Source: Paenibacillus sp. BJ-4
GTDB lineage: Bacteria; Bacillota; Bacilli; Paenibacillales; Paenibacillaceae
Reading direction: 5' to 3'
DNA length: 64,000 nucleotides
Assembly (NCBI RefSeq): GCF_020404765.1
Contig: NZ_JAIVEM010000044.1
Coordinates: 1-64,000 of the forward strand
Positions 54,686-63,678 of the stretch are shown here, piece by piece. The translations under genes and the position numbers were made by a program. Under the pieces are notes generated by a model. The model did no database searches, was not told where the DNA came from, and saw only the letters and a program-made list of their open reading frames with translations. Every line of letters starts with the position of its first letter. Position 1 is the first letter of the stretch.

Positions 54686-57600
54686 ATGAATACAAGTCTG
54701 GATCAAAATATTCTGCTGCGGGCAGGCGACCTGTCCTTTACCTTCTTAAGCAGTGGAGATGTGTACAAAATCGCTCACGGCTCAACCATGATCAATCAGC
54801 TGCTGACCAATTCGGTCGACGGTTCCCTGAACAATCTGTACTTGAGACTGTACCGTCCGTCCGGTGTGACTATCACTCCCCTACTTGGAGTTCGTTCACC
54901 CGGAGTAATCCGCCAGACGGATCGGCAAATTATTTGGGAAGGTTTCACCGCTGGTGTAGGCTATCAGGTGGCTTTCACACTAAGCAGTCTTGGAGTATGG
55001 TTCTGGGATGTAATCCTACAGGGCGATGATGTTGAAGCAGATATCGTGTACGGTCAGGATGTCGGGATTGCGGATACCGCTGCTGTACGCAGTAATGAAG
55101 CTTATTTATCTCAATATATTGACCATACCGTCTACCATGACGAACAAAGAGGCTACACGGTTTGCTCGCGTCAAAATCAGCCGCAAAGTCAGGCATTCCC
55201 TTACATCCAGCAAGGCTCGCTAACCCGCACCGTCGGCTACTCGACGGATGGATTTCAGTTCTTTGGACTTTCGTACAAGGAAACGAATGAGCCGGAAGCC
55301 CTTCGCCACGACTCGCTCGCCAATGAAGTGTACCAATACGAATTCGCCTATACAGCATTGCAATCCGAGCGGGTGAAGCTTGCCGGGGAAGCACGCTTTA
55401 CCTTTTACGGTCTGTTCCAGCCGAATCATCCCACGGCGGTGACGAAGCCGGAGTATCAGGAGCTGGTGACAAAAGCACGCGAAGAAGTCGCTGCCATTCT
55501 GGCTACCGCTTCCGACGCCACCATTCCGGTACGTGCCGCGAGTGGTGTACAGGCTGGGCGTGTAGCTCCAGCCCAAGTCATCGGTGAGCCGCTCTACACA
55601 CTGGACATGACCGATGCCGAAGTGGAACAGCTTTTCCCGAAACGGCAGGAAGAAGAACGAGATGGCGATGCACTACTTTCCTTTTTCACGGACAGCTATG
55701 AGCATGTCGTACTCAAATCCAAAGAGCTTCGTGTAGAACGTCCTCACGGGCATATTTTAATGGGTTGCCATTACACGGGAGGCAAGGAAGAAACCATTAC
55801 CACCACCTCCTATATGTATGGAGTGTTCAATTCCCAGCTCGTTATCGGGAACACAAATTTCAACAAAATGATCACAAACGTGCGTAATGCGCTTAACATT
55901 CCCAAAACATCCGGACAGCGTATCTATGTCGGAATCGAAGGGAAATACCGTCTGCTCACGATGCCTTCCCTGTTCGAAATCGGCTTTAACTATGTACGTT
56001 GGTATTACAAGACCACTGACGATACGCTCATCATTACAAACCATACGAACGCCGATACGCCGGAAGTACGGCTGCACATGCGCTCTGCAAGCGGCAAAGC
56101 CTATCCGTTCCTCGTGACTCAGCAGCTATCCATGCATGTGAACGAATATGAGCTTCCATTTCATATGAAACGCGAAGGTGACGCCCTGCTCTTCCGGGCA
56201 GATTCCGCTTCACTGAGCGCCGAAGCCTATCCGGACCTGCTGTACCGTATGCAGGTAGAAGGTGCTCGGCTACAGCAAGTGAGCGACGCTCGCGCACTGC
56301 TGCAGGGTGCTGTCTGCCCCGATCCATCTCTGGTCGTACTGGAGCTGGGCGACAGCAGCGAATGGACCTGCACCGTGCAGGGCTGGCTGCATGGCCGCTC
56401 AGTCGGGAAAGACCAGGCGCGCAGGGAGCGCCACGAGTCCTTTGAGGACGAGCGCGAGCGCTATAGGCAATACTTTGCCGAGCTTATGAACGGCTTCCAT
56501 CTGACACAGGGCGGTCAGGAAACCAGCGAGCTATTCCGTGTGAATGCGGTGGCCTGGTGGTATACCCACAATATGCTCGTCCACTATTCCGTGCCTCATG
56601 GTCTGGAGCAATATGGCGGTGCAGCATGGGGAACGCGAGACGTATGTCAGGGACCGGTGGAATATTTCTCTGCCGTACAAAAGTATGATGAGGTCCGTTC
56701 CATTCTGTTGACTGTATTTAGCCATCAGTACGAGGATAGCGGTAACTGGCCGCAATGGTTTATGTTCGACAACTATACTCGCGTACAGCAGGAAGAAAGC
56801 CACGGCGATATTATCGTCTGGCCGCTCAAGGTACTCGGTGATTATTTGACCGCGACCCGGGATTACAGTATTCTGGGAGAAAATGTACCCTACACCCATC
56901 GGCATTCTTTCGATTTTACCAAGCAGACCGCGACCCTCATGGAGCATGCGAAGAAGGAAATCGAGTATATTCGGGCGAATTTCCTTCATGACACGCATCT
57001 GTCGGCCTACGGCGACGGCGATTGGGATGACACGCTCCAGCCAGCCAACGCCCAGTTGAAGCAATACATGGCGAGCAGTTGGACGGTTGCCCTCACCTAT
57101 CAGGTGATTAGCAACTTTGCTGCTGCTTTGGAAGAGGCGCCGGCAGGTGCCATCAACGAAGCAGATACAATTGCCCAGGATCTGCATCAAATGGCCGAAG
57201 GTATCCGGAAGGATTTTAACCGCTATATGCTGGAAAGCGGTATCATCCCAGGCTTCGTGTATATGGATGAGCCTGGCCAGCCCAAGCTGATGCTTCATCC
57301 GTCCGACACCGAGACGGGCATTCACTACCGCTTGCTGCCGATGACACGCAGCATGATCAGCCAACTGCTCACGCCCGAGCAAGCATTGGCTCACGAACAG
57401 CTCATCCGCGAGCAGTTCCTCTGCCCGGATGGCGTGCGCCTGATGAACCGCCCAGCGCAATACGATGGTGGTGTTAGCTCGCATTTCAAGCGCGCAGAGC
57501 AAGCGGCCAACTTCGGCCGTGAGGTCGGGCTGCAATATGTGCATGCCCATATCCGCTTCGTGGAGGCGATGGCCAAGCTGGGTCGCAAAGATGACGCCTG

Positions 57601-58126
57601 GCACAGCCTGAAGCTCATCAATCCGGTAGGCATCCGCACGTCCGTACCGAACGCTGAATGGCGTCAAAGCAATGCCTATTTCAGCAGCTCGGACGGCAAA
57701 TTCAATACCCGCTATGAGGCACAGGAACGGTTTAGTGAACTGCGTGAAGGAGCTGTACCTGTCAAAGGCGGCTGGAGAATTTACTCCAGCGGTCCGGGAA
57801 TCTACATGAATCAGCTCATTTCGAATGTTCTGGGTATTCGTCAGTCGGGTGAGGACCTGATTTTGGACCCTGTACTGCCGGACCATCTTGACGGATTGGA
57901 ATTTAAATTTTCCTTTGCCGGGAAACCGATCACCTTTGTTTACCGCCTGCTGCAAGAGCATCATAACGGTGAGCAAGGCCGTGCAGTATTGAACGGAACG
58001 CCACTGGAGAGTGAGCCCGCCGACGATAATCGCTACCGCTCCGGTGCCATACGCATCAAGCGTGACACCTTCGAGCAAGCGCTAGCAGATCATGATGGTG
58101 TACACCGTCTGGAGATTATTTTATAA
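54686..58126 (+). CDS. GH94-like glycoside phosphorylase (cellobiose/cellodextrin phosphorylase family)
   Basis: An 1146-residue protein. The first 280 residues form a beta-sandwich domain, a second domain of similar type follows, and a six-hairpin helical barrel (about 600-1010) carries GGAAWGTRDVCQGPVEYF and YGDGDWDDTLQPA, where the Asp of WDD matches the catalytic acid of GH94 enzymes. HPSDTETGIHYRL and the short C-terminal jelly roll complete the pattern. The family phosphorolyses beta-linked glucosides to give glucose-1-phosphate; acceptors vary and are not predictable here. ATG 54686 and TTG 54683 are both behind GAGGTG. It follows GH3 with 14 bases between them. Confidence 0.85.
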   Translation: MNTSLDQNILLRAGDLSFTFLSSGDVYKIAHGSTMINQLLTNSVDGSLNNLYLRLYRPSGVTITPLLGVRSPGVIRQTDRQIIWEGFTAGVGYQVAFTLSSLGVWFWDVILQGDDVEADIVYGQDVGIADTAAVRSNEAYLSQYIDHTVYHDEQRGYTVCSRQNQPQSQAFPYIQQGSLTRTVGYSTDGFQFFGLSYKETNEPEALRHDSLANEVYQYEFAYTALQSERVKLAGEARFTFYGLFQPNHPTAVTKPEYQELVTKAREEVAAILATASDATIPVRAASGVQAGRVAPAQVIGEPLYTLDMTDAEVEQLFPKRQEEERDGDALLSFFTDSYEHVVLKSKELRVERPHGHILMGCHYTGGKEETITTTSYMYGVFNSQLVIGNTNFNKMITNVRNALNIPKTSGQRIYVGIEGKYRLLTMPSLFEIGFNYVRWYYKTTDDTLIITNHTNADTPEVRLHMRSASGKAYPFLVTQQLSMHVNEYELPFHMKREGDALLFRADSASLSAEAYPDLLYRMQVEGARLQQVSDARALLQGAVCPDPSLVVLELGDSSEWTCTVQGWLHGRSVGKDQARRERHESFEDERERYRQYFAELMNGFHLTQGGQETSELFRVNAVAWWYTHNMLVHYSVPHGLEQYGGAAWGTRDVCQGPVEYFSAVQKYDEVRSILLTVFSHQYEDSGNWPQWFMFDNYTRVQQEESHGDIIVWPLKVLGDYLTATRDYSILGENVPYTHRHSFDFTKQTATLMEHAKKEIEYIRANFLHDTHLSAYGDGDWDDTLQPANAQLKQYMASSWTVALTYQVISNFAAALEEAPAGAINEADTIAQDLHQMAEGIRKDFNRYMLESGIIPGFVYMDEPGQPKLMLHPSDTETGIHYRLLPMTRSMISQLLTPEQALAHEQLIREQFLCPDGVRLMNRPAQYDGGVSSHFKRAEQAANFGREVGLQYVHAHIRFVEAMAKLGRKDDAWHSLKLINPVGIRTSVPNAEWRQSNAYFSSSDGKFNTRYEAQERFSELREGAVPVKGGWRIYSSGPGIYMNQLISNVLGIRQSGEDLILDPVLPDHLDGLEFKFSFAGKPITFVYRLLQEHHNGEQGRAVLNGTPLESEPADDNRYRSGAIRIKRDTFEQALADHDGVHRLEIIL

Positions 58127-58141
58127 ATCAGGCATAGGCAA

Positions 58142-58176
58142 CAAAGCGATGGCGATCTTGCGGGATCGCCCTTTGC
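58142..58176 (+). terminator. Hairpin after the GH94 gene
   Basis: GGCGATC (58151-58157) pairs with GATCGCC (58164-58170); CAAAG and CTTTG extend the stem with an internal loop. The T run is poor, so partial read-through into the LacI gene is likely. Confidence 0.55.
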
Positions 58177-58260
58177 TGCTTACCTGCGGGGCTACGATAT
58201 TTCAAATAGATTTGTGGTTAATAACGAAAAAATAGAGACGGACGAAAAGGAGGTGACGAT

Positions 58261-59265
58261 GTGGTCAGCATTAAAGACATAGCCAAACAGGCGGGCGTTT
58301 CCATATCCACCGTTTCATATGCTTTGAATGGCAGCGATAAGGTAACGGAAGAGACTTGCGCACGTATTCTGGCGATTGCCAAAGAGCTTAACTATGTGCC
58401 AAATGCCGCCGCACGTAATCTCAAGAAAAGGCAAACCAAAATTATTGGCGTTTTCCTGACTGATTTTCGTGGAGACGTTTATGGAGATTTACTGTATGGC
58501 ATCAAGGAAATTTTGAACCGTAAAGAATATGACCTCATCGTATGCAGCGGCAAGCAGTCACACCGCATGCTGCCGGAGCGCATGATCGACGGTGCCATCG
58601 TGCTGGATCAGACGTTTGATAGTGAGGAACTGCTGAGCTACGCAGAGCGGGGACATAAAATTGTCGTACTAGACCGTGAGCTGAGTCACCCTAACATTAA
58701 TCAGGTGCTGCTGGATAACAAAGCAGGTGCCGCACTCGCTGTAGAGCATCTATTAGAATTGGGACACCGCAAGCTGTATGTTGTCACTGGACCAGACGGT
58801 TCTTACGATTCATGGCAACGGATGCAGGCGGTCAAGCAAACCATTGAACGGAGCGGCATCGCCGAAATGGTCGAAATTCGTGGCGATTTTGAGAAATCGG
58901 GCGGCGAGCAGGCGGCTGAGATGATTTTGCAGCAGCATGTCAGTCCGGATTCGGGACCTGTAGCCGTCTTTTGCCTCAATGATGAAATGGCCGTAGGTTT
59001 TTACAATCGAATGGCTCAGTCAGAGCTAACGATCGGCAAGGATATTCATATCGTCGGCTTTGATAATATCGAGCTGACACAATATATTCAGCCCCGCCTG
59101 ACTACTATTGATTACTCCAAGCGCAAATGGGGCGCTGTGGCTGCCGAGCAGGTTCTCAAAATCATTGCAGGGGAAGACGTGGACCATGAACGTTTGTATG
59201 TTACGCTTGTCCAAAGAGAATCCGCAGGTGCAGTATGTATCCCCCAAGATCAGCAGAATATGTAA
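58261..59265 (+). CDS. LacI-family repressor of the beta-glucoside locus
   Basis: A 334-residue LacI/GalR-type regulator. The helix-turn-helix and hinge helix fill residues 2-55 (VSIKDIAKQAGVSISTVSYALNG, then YVPNAAARNLKKRQT). The effector domain has the usual blocks IIGVFLTDF, GAIVLDQ, VEHLLELGHRKLYVVTG and VGFDNIELTQYIQPRLTTI. The start is GTG 58261 with AAAGGAGG seven bases before it. It lies in the same direction as GH3-GH94. The two identical palindromes in front of both divergent operons have the form preferred by LacI proteins, which makes this protein their probable ligand. Confidence 0.92.
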   Translation: MVSIKDIAKQAGVSISTVSYALNGSDKVTEETCARILAIAKELNYVPNAAARNLKKRQTKIIGVFLTDFRGDVYGDLLYGIKEILNRKEYDLIVCSGKQSHRMLPERMIDGAIVLDQTFDSEELLSYAERGHKIVVLDRELSHPNINQVLLDNKAGAALAVEHLLELGHRKLYVVTGPDGSYDSWQRMQAVKQTIERSGIAEMVEIRGDFEKSGGEQAAEMILQQHVSPDSGPVAVFCLNDEMAVGFYNRMAQSELTIGKDIHIVGFDNIELTQYIQPRLTTIDYSKRKWGAVAAEQVLKIIAGEDVDHERLYVTLVQRESAGAVCIPQDQQNM

Positions 59266-59267
59266 TG

Positions 59268-59312
59268 AAAAGAACTTCCACAGCCCCAGAATGCGGGTGG
59301 GAAGTTCTTTGG
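59268..59312. terminator. Bidirectional terminator after the LacI gene
   Basis: AAAGAACTTCC (59269-59279) pairs exactly with GGAAGTTCTTT (59300-59310). An inner CAGCCC/GGGTG segment extends the stem. It separates the convergent regulator and racemase-family genes. Confidence 0.82.
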
Positions 59313-59325
59313 GTTATGCTCTCAT

Positions 59326-60003
59326 TTAACCTAACAATTCCTCAATCAAATTCTTCAACGACCGTAAAGGATTGTCTATCGTTTGCCCCGTCTCCAGCTC
59401 TACCCGCAATGCAGCATCAACCATAGATAACTGCGCCACAGCCAGCCTTCCGCCTGGATCGACCTCCTTCAGCTCACGCAGTGAACGAACCAGCAATTCC
59501 GTATACTCGTCTTTGCGTCCTTGCATGATCAGCTCAAAAGCGTGCTCCACTACTTTGATCTCTATCAATGAGGAAATATCCGGCTTGCCTAACAGATCAG
59601 CCTTATGATAAAGACGCTTCATCGTTCCCTTTACGGTAGCCGGATTCGTGAATACTAGGGTCCGTGGCAGCGGATCATCGCATATCTCGTGAAAAAAAGG
59701 ATCATCCAGCGCGATGATCGGTGTAGGTAGGGTCAGTTGAGCCTGTTCCGCCAAAACGATATAATTCGTGCACGTAATCAAAATAACGTCTACACCGCTT
59801 TGAGCTATCCATTCCAGCTGCTCTTCTGCCTTGCGACTGGCATCGGCCGTAGAAAAATGTGGATCCGATGACACCCGGTTCATGAGTCCAGGGTCCACAA
59901 AATGCTCCAATTCTACTTCATAAGAAGCAAAAGCCTGTTCCACATAAGCTATGTTCGAGTAATGCGCGTGCAAGCAGCCTACACGTTGCTTAAAGCCTTC
60001 CAT
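59326..60003 (-). CDS. Asp/Glu racemase-family protein
   Basis: A 225-residue protein of the Asp/Glu/hydantoin racemase fold. The first catalytic Cys lies in ILITCTNYIV (about residue 85), and IIALDDPFFHEIC follows. The second conserved Cys, usually in a C-T/S-H pair near the C terminus, is not visible; the matching region reads LAVAQLSMVDAA. True racemases need both cysteines, so the activity could be different, for example that of a decarboxylase or isomerase branch of the family. ATG 60003 has AGGGGG seven bases before it, better than 60024. It is not in an operon with neighbours. Confidence 0.75.
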   Translation of the reverse strand: MEGFKQRVGCLHAHYSNIAYVEQAFASYEVELEHFVDPGLMNRVSSDPHFSTADASRKAEEQLEWIAQSGVDVILITCTNYIVLAEQAQLTLPTPIIALDDPFFHEICDDPLPRTLVFTNPATVKGTMKRLYHKADLLGKPDISSLIEIKVVEHAFELIMQGRKDEYTELLVRSLRELKEVDPGGRLAVAQLSMVDAALRVELETGQTIDNPLRSLKNLIEELLG

Positions 60004-60095
60004 CGTCCAACCCCCTGTTATCATGTTTGCATCATTTTAACAGGGACAGGCTGGTTGGGAAAGCGTCTCAACCTTGCCATGCTACAAGCGTATGT

Positions 60096-61316
60096 TTAAA
60101 ACTTTCCGTTCGTATTTTTCCACTCTGCTTTAGCTGGAACATCCTGAACTACATCCCAATGCTCTGCGACTTTGCCGTTCTCTACACGGAACAGATCATA
60201 GACACCAGCCGAGCTTCCGTTTGGCGATTTGATTTCACTCACAACCAGCACGAAGTTGCCTTCTCCAATGACCATATGGACCTGATCATATCCAAAGGAA
60301 GCTCCCTGACTTCCCGCTGCGGAGAATGCTTGCTTCAGATTGGATACACCGTCACCAAAAAGAGGATTATGTTGAATGTATTGATCACCATTATAATAGC
60401 TTTCCAATGCAGCACGATTCTTGCCAACCAGCACATCATCCACAAATTTGCGGATTAACGTTTTGTTTGTCTCGGTTTGATTGCGATCTGTAATTTGTGT
60501 TGTTCCGTCAATCATGGTATGTCCGCTTGGATTAGCTAGGGCGGAGTCCTGAATATTGTCCCAATGCTCAACGATTTTGCCATTGCTATCGAAACGGAAA
60601 ATATCAAAGACAATGCTTGATTTACCTGCGATGGACTCTTTATAATGAACCGCTACATAGTTGCCATCCTGAAGGACTCTTTGGATTTCAACCTGTGCAT
60701 TAGCTCCCTTAAGTTGGCTAATCAATTGCAGCAAGCCATCTCTCCCGTTGGGAACGCTCAGATTGTGTTGAATGTACTGATCCTTGCTGATCCAGGTCTC
60801 GGCCGCTTTCGTATCTCCGGTTTCAAAGCTTTTCAGGATTTCTACGACCTTATCCTTATTGCTGACCCCGATTTGCACCGTTTGGCTGGCCGGGTCCCAA
60901 GTCACTTGCTTGCCCCACGCTTCTTTGACGACATCCACCGGAACATAAGTTACCCCTTGTTTAGTCAAGATGGTCGAGGTGGATAGCGGTACCTTAATCC
61001 CGTTGATTTGCGCTTCCGGGCTGCCTGATACCAGCACAACCGTCGCCTGGTCATAACGAATGGTCGTACTTTGACGCGCCGTATTGAACGTAATATGCTT
61101 GGCATCCAGCGGAATGCCTAAACTGGAAGCCAATTGTCTCAAGGGAATTAAAACCTGCTTATTTCTCACGATAGGCGCAATTTTATAAACCTCTTTTTTG
61201 CCATCTACCCAAACCTGGATACCTGTAGCGGGTTTCACCTCGGCTGCCAAGGCAGGTACAGCAGAAGATAGCACGAGCAGCCCAGCGAGCGCGGCAGTAA
61301 CCGTATGTTTTTTCAT
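60096..61316 (-). CDS. Secreted protein with stalk domain and two SnoaL-like domains
   Basis: A 406-residue protein with a signal peptide (about 1-24, ending PALAAE). Residues about 30-140 are a copper amine oxidase N-terminal-like (stalk) domain: GIQVWVDGKKEV, PLRQLASSLG and YVPVDVVKEAWG. Two SnoaL/NTF2-like domains follow. Each starts with a helix ending in DQYIQHN and closes with an EHWD-x2-QD motif, so they arose by duplication. SnoaL-like domains bind small ligands or catalyse polyketide-type steps; the role when exported is unknown. The gene stands alone behind a promoter whose -10 is inside a perfect palindrome. Confidence 0.85.
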   Translation of the reverse strand: MKKHTVTAALAGLLVLSSAVPALAAEVKPATGIQVWVDGKKEVYKIAPIVRNKQVLIPLRQLASSLGIPLDAKHITFNTARQSTTIRYDQATVVLVSGSPEAQINGIKVPLSTSTILTKQGVTYVPVDVVKEAWGKQVTWDPASQTVQIGVSNKDKVVEILKSFETGDTKAAETWISKDQYIQHNLSVPNGRDGLLQLISQLKGANAQVEIQRVLQDGNYVAVHYKESIAGKSSIVFDIFRFDSNGKIVEHWDNIQDSALANPSGHTMIDGTTQITDRNQTETNKTLIRKFVDDVLVGKNRAALESYYNGDQYIQHNPLFGDGVSNLKQAFSAAGSQGASFGYDQVHMVIGEGNFVLVVSEIKSPNGSSAGVYDLFRVENGKVAEHWDVVQDVPAKAEWKNTNGKF

Positions 61317-61368
61317 GAATGTAAGCCCCTCTCATCTTGTAAAATAAAATGTAGAAAAAGTAATTTTA

Positions 61369-61387
61369 TGTAACTATTATAGTTACA
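61369..61387. promoter_or_regulatory. Palindromic operator over the -10 of the SnoaL-domain gene
   Basis: TGTAACTATTATAGTTACA is a perfect inverted repeat of TGTAACTA around three bases. On the minus strand it contains TATAAT, so a bound repressor would cover the promoter. Further GTAA half-sites occur nearby (61361 and 61402). The rest of the gap up to 61540 shows nothing I recognise. Confidence 0.6.
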
Positions 61388-61543
61388 GCTAGTCACAAAA
61401 AGTAACCCTTCCCCGCCTACCTTATCTTTAAACCCCGTTTAAATCTTTTGAAACCTTAATATCCCTCCTTTCAAACTTTTATACGTGCGGTCGTTAAACA
61501 GCAAGCCACAACCTTAGAATAAAGGATATGGGGAACAATAACA

Positions 61544-61651
61544 ATGTATGATAACTTGCTGACAAATGAATTTATGATGAAGCTGCGCGAAGCGGGTCCG
61601 ATCGCCAAGCAAATGTATGCTTGTAAACAGGAGACCCGCTTCTTTACATAG
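61544..61651 (+). CDS. Possible 35-residue peptide, unknown
   Basis: An ATG with GGGGAA about eight bases upstream opens a frame of 35 codons (MYDNLLTNEFMMKLREAG, then IAKQMYACKQETRFFT). It has no signal peptide or membrane helix. I do not recognise it. It could be a genuine small protein or the remaining 5' end of a longer gene, since palindromic AT-rich sequence follows at once. Confidence 0.3.
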   Translation: MYDNLLTNEFMMKLREAGPIAKQMYACKQETRFFT

Positions 61652-61659
61652 CTATATCG

Positions 61660-61692
61660 TTATATAGTTATTGCGTTATATCGATAACGTTC
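61660..61692. repeat. Two AT-rich palindromes at the end of the CcdC-like gene
   Basis: CTATAT/ATATAG around CGTT (61652-61667) and GTTAT/ATAAC around ATCG (61675-61688) follow each other. The second overlaps the stop of the minus-strand membrane gene. They may act as a weak transcription end; no T run follows. Confidence 0.3.
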
Positions 61693-62161
61693 TCCGAAAC
61701 TTGATGAAGCTCCCAATTCGCCAGATTGAGATATATACCAGCGCCATCGTAATCGCCAGCATGCTAATTTCGCTCGTACCCAAACTGCTGAGATACTGGG
61801 TCAAAACGACGCGAATCAAAATAATGGCGATAATAATGTATTTAAAATATTGATTCGGCTTGGGATAAATAAGACCGTCATCCCGTCTTTCATACGCCGT
61901 ATGCAGCAAAATGACATAACCAAACAGAGCCCCTAACAGACCGGCGACCAGCAGCTCCCAAAAGGCGGGAAGCGTATGCGTCTGGCCGGGAATATGCATT
62001 AATTGATATACGGATATCATCATAACCGGAAATGCGATAAACAAGGGAAGCAGGATCCGGATTCCGTTTCCTTTTACCGGTCCCCCTCTTCTTTTGGTTC
62101 TGAGCCAGATCATCAGCCCCACCAAAACAGCCATCAATACATATATGAATATCGTCGTCAT
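61676..62161 (-). CDS. CcdC/DUF1453-like membrane protein
   Basis: A 161-residue integral membrane protein with four or five helices. The blocks YPKPNQYFKYIIIAIILIRVVLTQYL and GYVILLHTAYERRDDGLIY match the DUF1453/CcdC family, first described near cytochrome c maturation genes in Bacillus but of unproven function. It is encoded 39 bases after the ABC permease gene and is the last gene of the GntR-ABC operon. A fitting AAAGGAA site precedes the ATG. Confidence 0.65.
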   Translation of the reverse strand: MTTIFIYVLMAVLVGLMIWLRTKRRGGPVKGNGIRILLPLFIAFPVMMISVYQLMHIPGQTHTLPAFWELLVAGLLGALFGYVILLHTAYERRDDGLIYPKPNQYFKYIIIAIILIRVVLTQYLSSLGTSEISMLAITMALVYISIWRIGSFIKFRRTLSI

Positions 62162-62200
62162 GGTGAAATTCCTTTCTAATTATATAGTAATTTGTCTATG

Positions 62201-62968
62201 CTAAATCGACAGTTTTTTCTCCAACAAATAAGCGTTCAGGCGGATTAATACATATGCAGCAATCCAGCTGATCAACGCCGCAACCGGGAAATGCCAGGTA
62301 AAAGGAAACCACTGTCCGTTCTGAACATGGTCAAACTGCTCATAAATCCGCTGATCGCCTGACCAATAAAAGACACTCCCTCCACCCATCAAAAGAATCC
62401 ACAGTATCGGGTTAATCGGCCGCAAAGTACTGTATTTGGTACTGGCCGTCAGTAGACCCAGCGCAATGACAAACGGTGTGAAAGCGATAATCATCACAAA
62501 CCAGTTCAATCCGGCTATGATAAAGGATGCTGCATCCGCAAACGTATAAGGCTGTATAGTTGATGAGATAAACAGCGCGTACAGAGAACCGGCCACAAAC
62601 AGGAACAGTATCACGACAATGGTTTGTAAAATAGCAGCAATCCATTTGGCGCTAATCAGCCACATGCGCGGATAGGGAAGGGTCAGCCACCACCCGTAGG
62701 TGTCATTTTCCCATTCTCTTCTCAGACTTCCCACACCCATGAAAATGATCATGTATGGCAAGCCCAGGGTGACATACCACAGCCTTGTCAATTCGAGTTG
62801 GTTGTGAAGCGCGAAGTATAAGGAAATAGCGAAAGCCGCAAGTAAAAATAGTGAGAAATACACAAGTCTCCACGATCTGGGCAGGCGATTGCCGCTCTGC
62901 TTTCTCCAGCTTCCTTTATTTCGAAATTCATGGCATACCAAATCTTTGAACAGCCCGGATGAATTCAC
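62201..62968 (-). CDS. ABC transporter permease of the GntR-linked operon
   Basis: A 255-residue membrane protein with six helices and the typical ABC-2 layout. The GTG at 62968 is chosen: AAGGAG ends eight bases upstream and the codon lies just inside the end of the ATPase gene; the GTG at 62977 is too close to that site. With the ATPase it forms an exporter or bacitracin-type resistance unit. Such GntR-ATPase-permease operons (YtrA/YhcF type) often respond to cell-wall-active compounds. Confidence 0.8.
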   Translation of the reverse strand: MNSSGLFKDLVCHEFRNKGSWRKQSGNRLPRSWRLVYFSLFLLAAFAISLYFALHNQLELTRLWYVTLGLPYMIIFMGVGSLRREWENDTYGWWLTLPYPRMWLISAKWIAAILQTIVVILFLFVAGSLYALFISSTIQPYTFADAASFIIAGLNWFVMIIAFTPFVIALGLLTASTKYSTLRPINPILWILLMGGGSVFYWSGDQRIYEQFDHVQNGQWFPFTWHFPVAALISWIAAYVLIRLNAYLLEKKLSI

Positions 62969-63678
62969 GCCTTCCACTCCTTTTTGTACAAATTGCGGAA
63001 CACCTGATTCAGCGAGCCATGCTCTGCACGCAGATCATCCGAATCACCGGACCATATTACCCGTCCGCGGTCCATCATGACCGTGTAATCAAATAAGCCT
63101 TCCACTTCCTGAATATCATGCGTGCTAATGAGTATCGACTGCTGCCGATCCTCCAAATAATCAATAATTCCGGCTACAATCGCCTCTCTGGAAAGGACGT
63201 CAATACCCGCAAACGGTTCATCCAGGATCATGAGCGGAACCTCACGCGCCAGACACAAAATCAGCAGCACACGTGCCTCCTGTCCGCGACTCAGCCCAGT
63301 CATTTTTAGCTCCAGCTCGACATCCATATGAGCAGCAAGCTTATGCGCATCCTTTATATTGAAGCCAGGCAAAAAGGACACTCCCCACTCCAGCGTCTGC
63401 TGAACCGTATGATTGGGATACCAACGGGCCCGGTCAGGAAGATAGGAAATGCCACGGTTGGTTTCCCAGCCGGGCTTTTGCCCTAACACGTGAAGCTCGC
63501 CCCCGTCCGGTCGAATCAATCCAGTGATCGCACGAAACAAGCTTGATTTCCCGCAACCATTGGGTCCAAGCACTCCTACAATGCGTCCTGCCGGAATGAC
63601 CACATCCAAGTGGTCCAGTGCTTTTTTATTTTCATATCGCTTTGTCAGATGACTCGCAACCACAATAGATTCCGTCAT
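62965..63678 (-). CDS. ABC transporter ATPase of the GntR-linked operon
   Basis: A 237-residue ATPase. Walker A is GPNGCGKSS, the signature is LSRGQEARVLLIL (Arg for Gly in the second position), and Walker B is LMILDEPFAGID, followed by the switch His in ISTHDI. The altered signature also occurs in other members of the YtrB/YhcH type. Its ATG overlaps the GntR stop codon by four bases, so the regulator and transporter are made together. Confidence 0.9.
   Translation of the reverse strand: MTESIVVASHLTKRYENKKALDHLDVVIPAGRIVGVLGPNGCGKSSLFRAITGLIRPDGGELHVLGQKPGWETNRGISYLPDRARWYPNHTVQQTLEWGVSFLPGFNIKDAHKLAAHMDVELELKMTGLSRGQEARVLLILCLAREVPLMILDEPFAGIDVLSREAIVAGIIDYLEDRQQSILISTHDIQEVEGLFDYTVMMDRGRVIWSGDSDDLRAEHGSLNQVFRNLYKKEWKA

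Noticed and set aside
56531-58078. Long open frame of 515 codons on the minus strand
   Set aside because: It is fully antisense to the GH94 gene, whose protein has clear family motifs. The antisense product has no recognisable domain, and high third-position GC explains the open frame.
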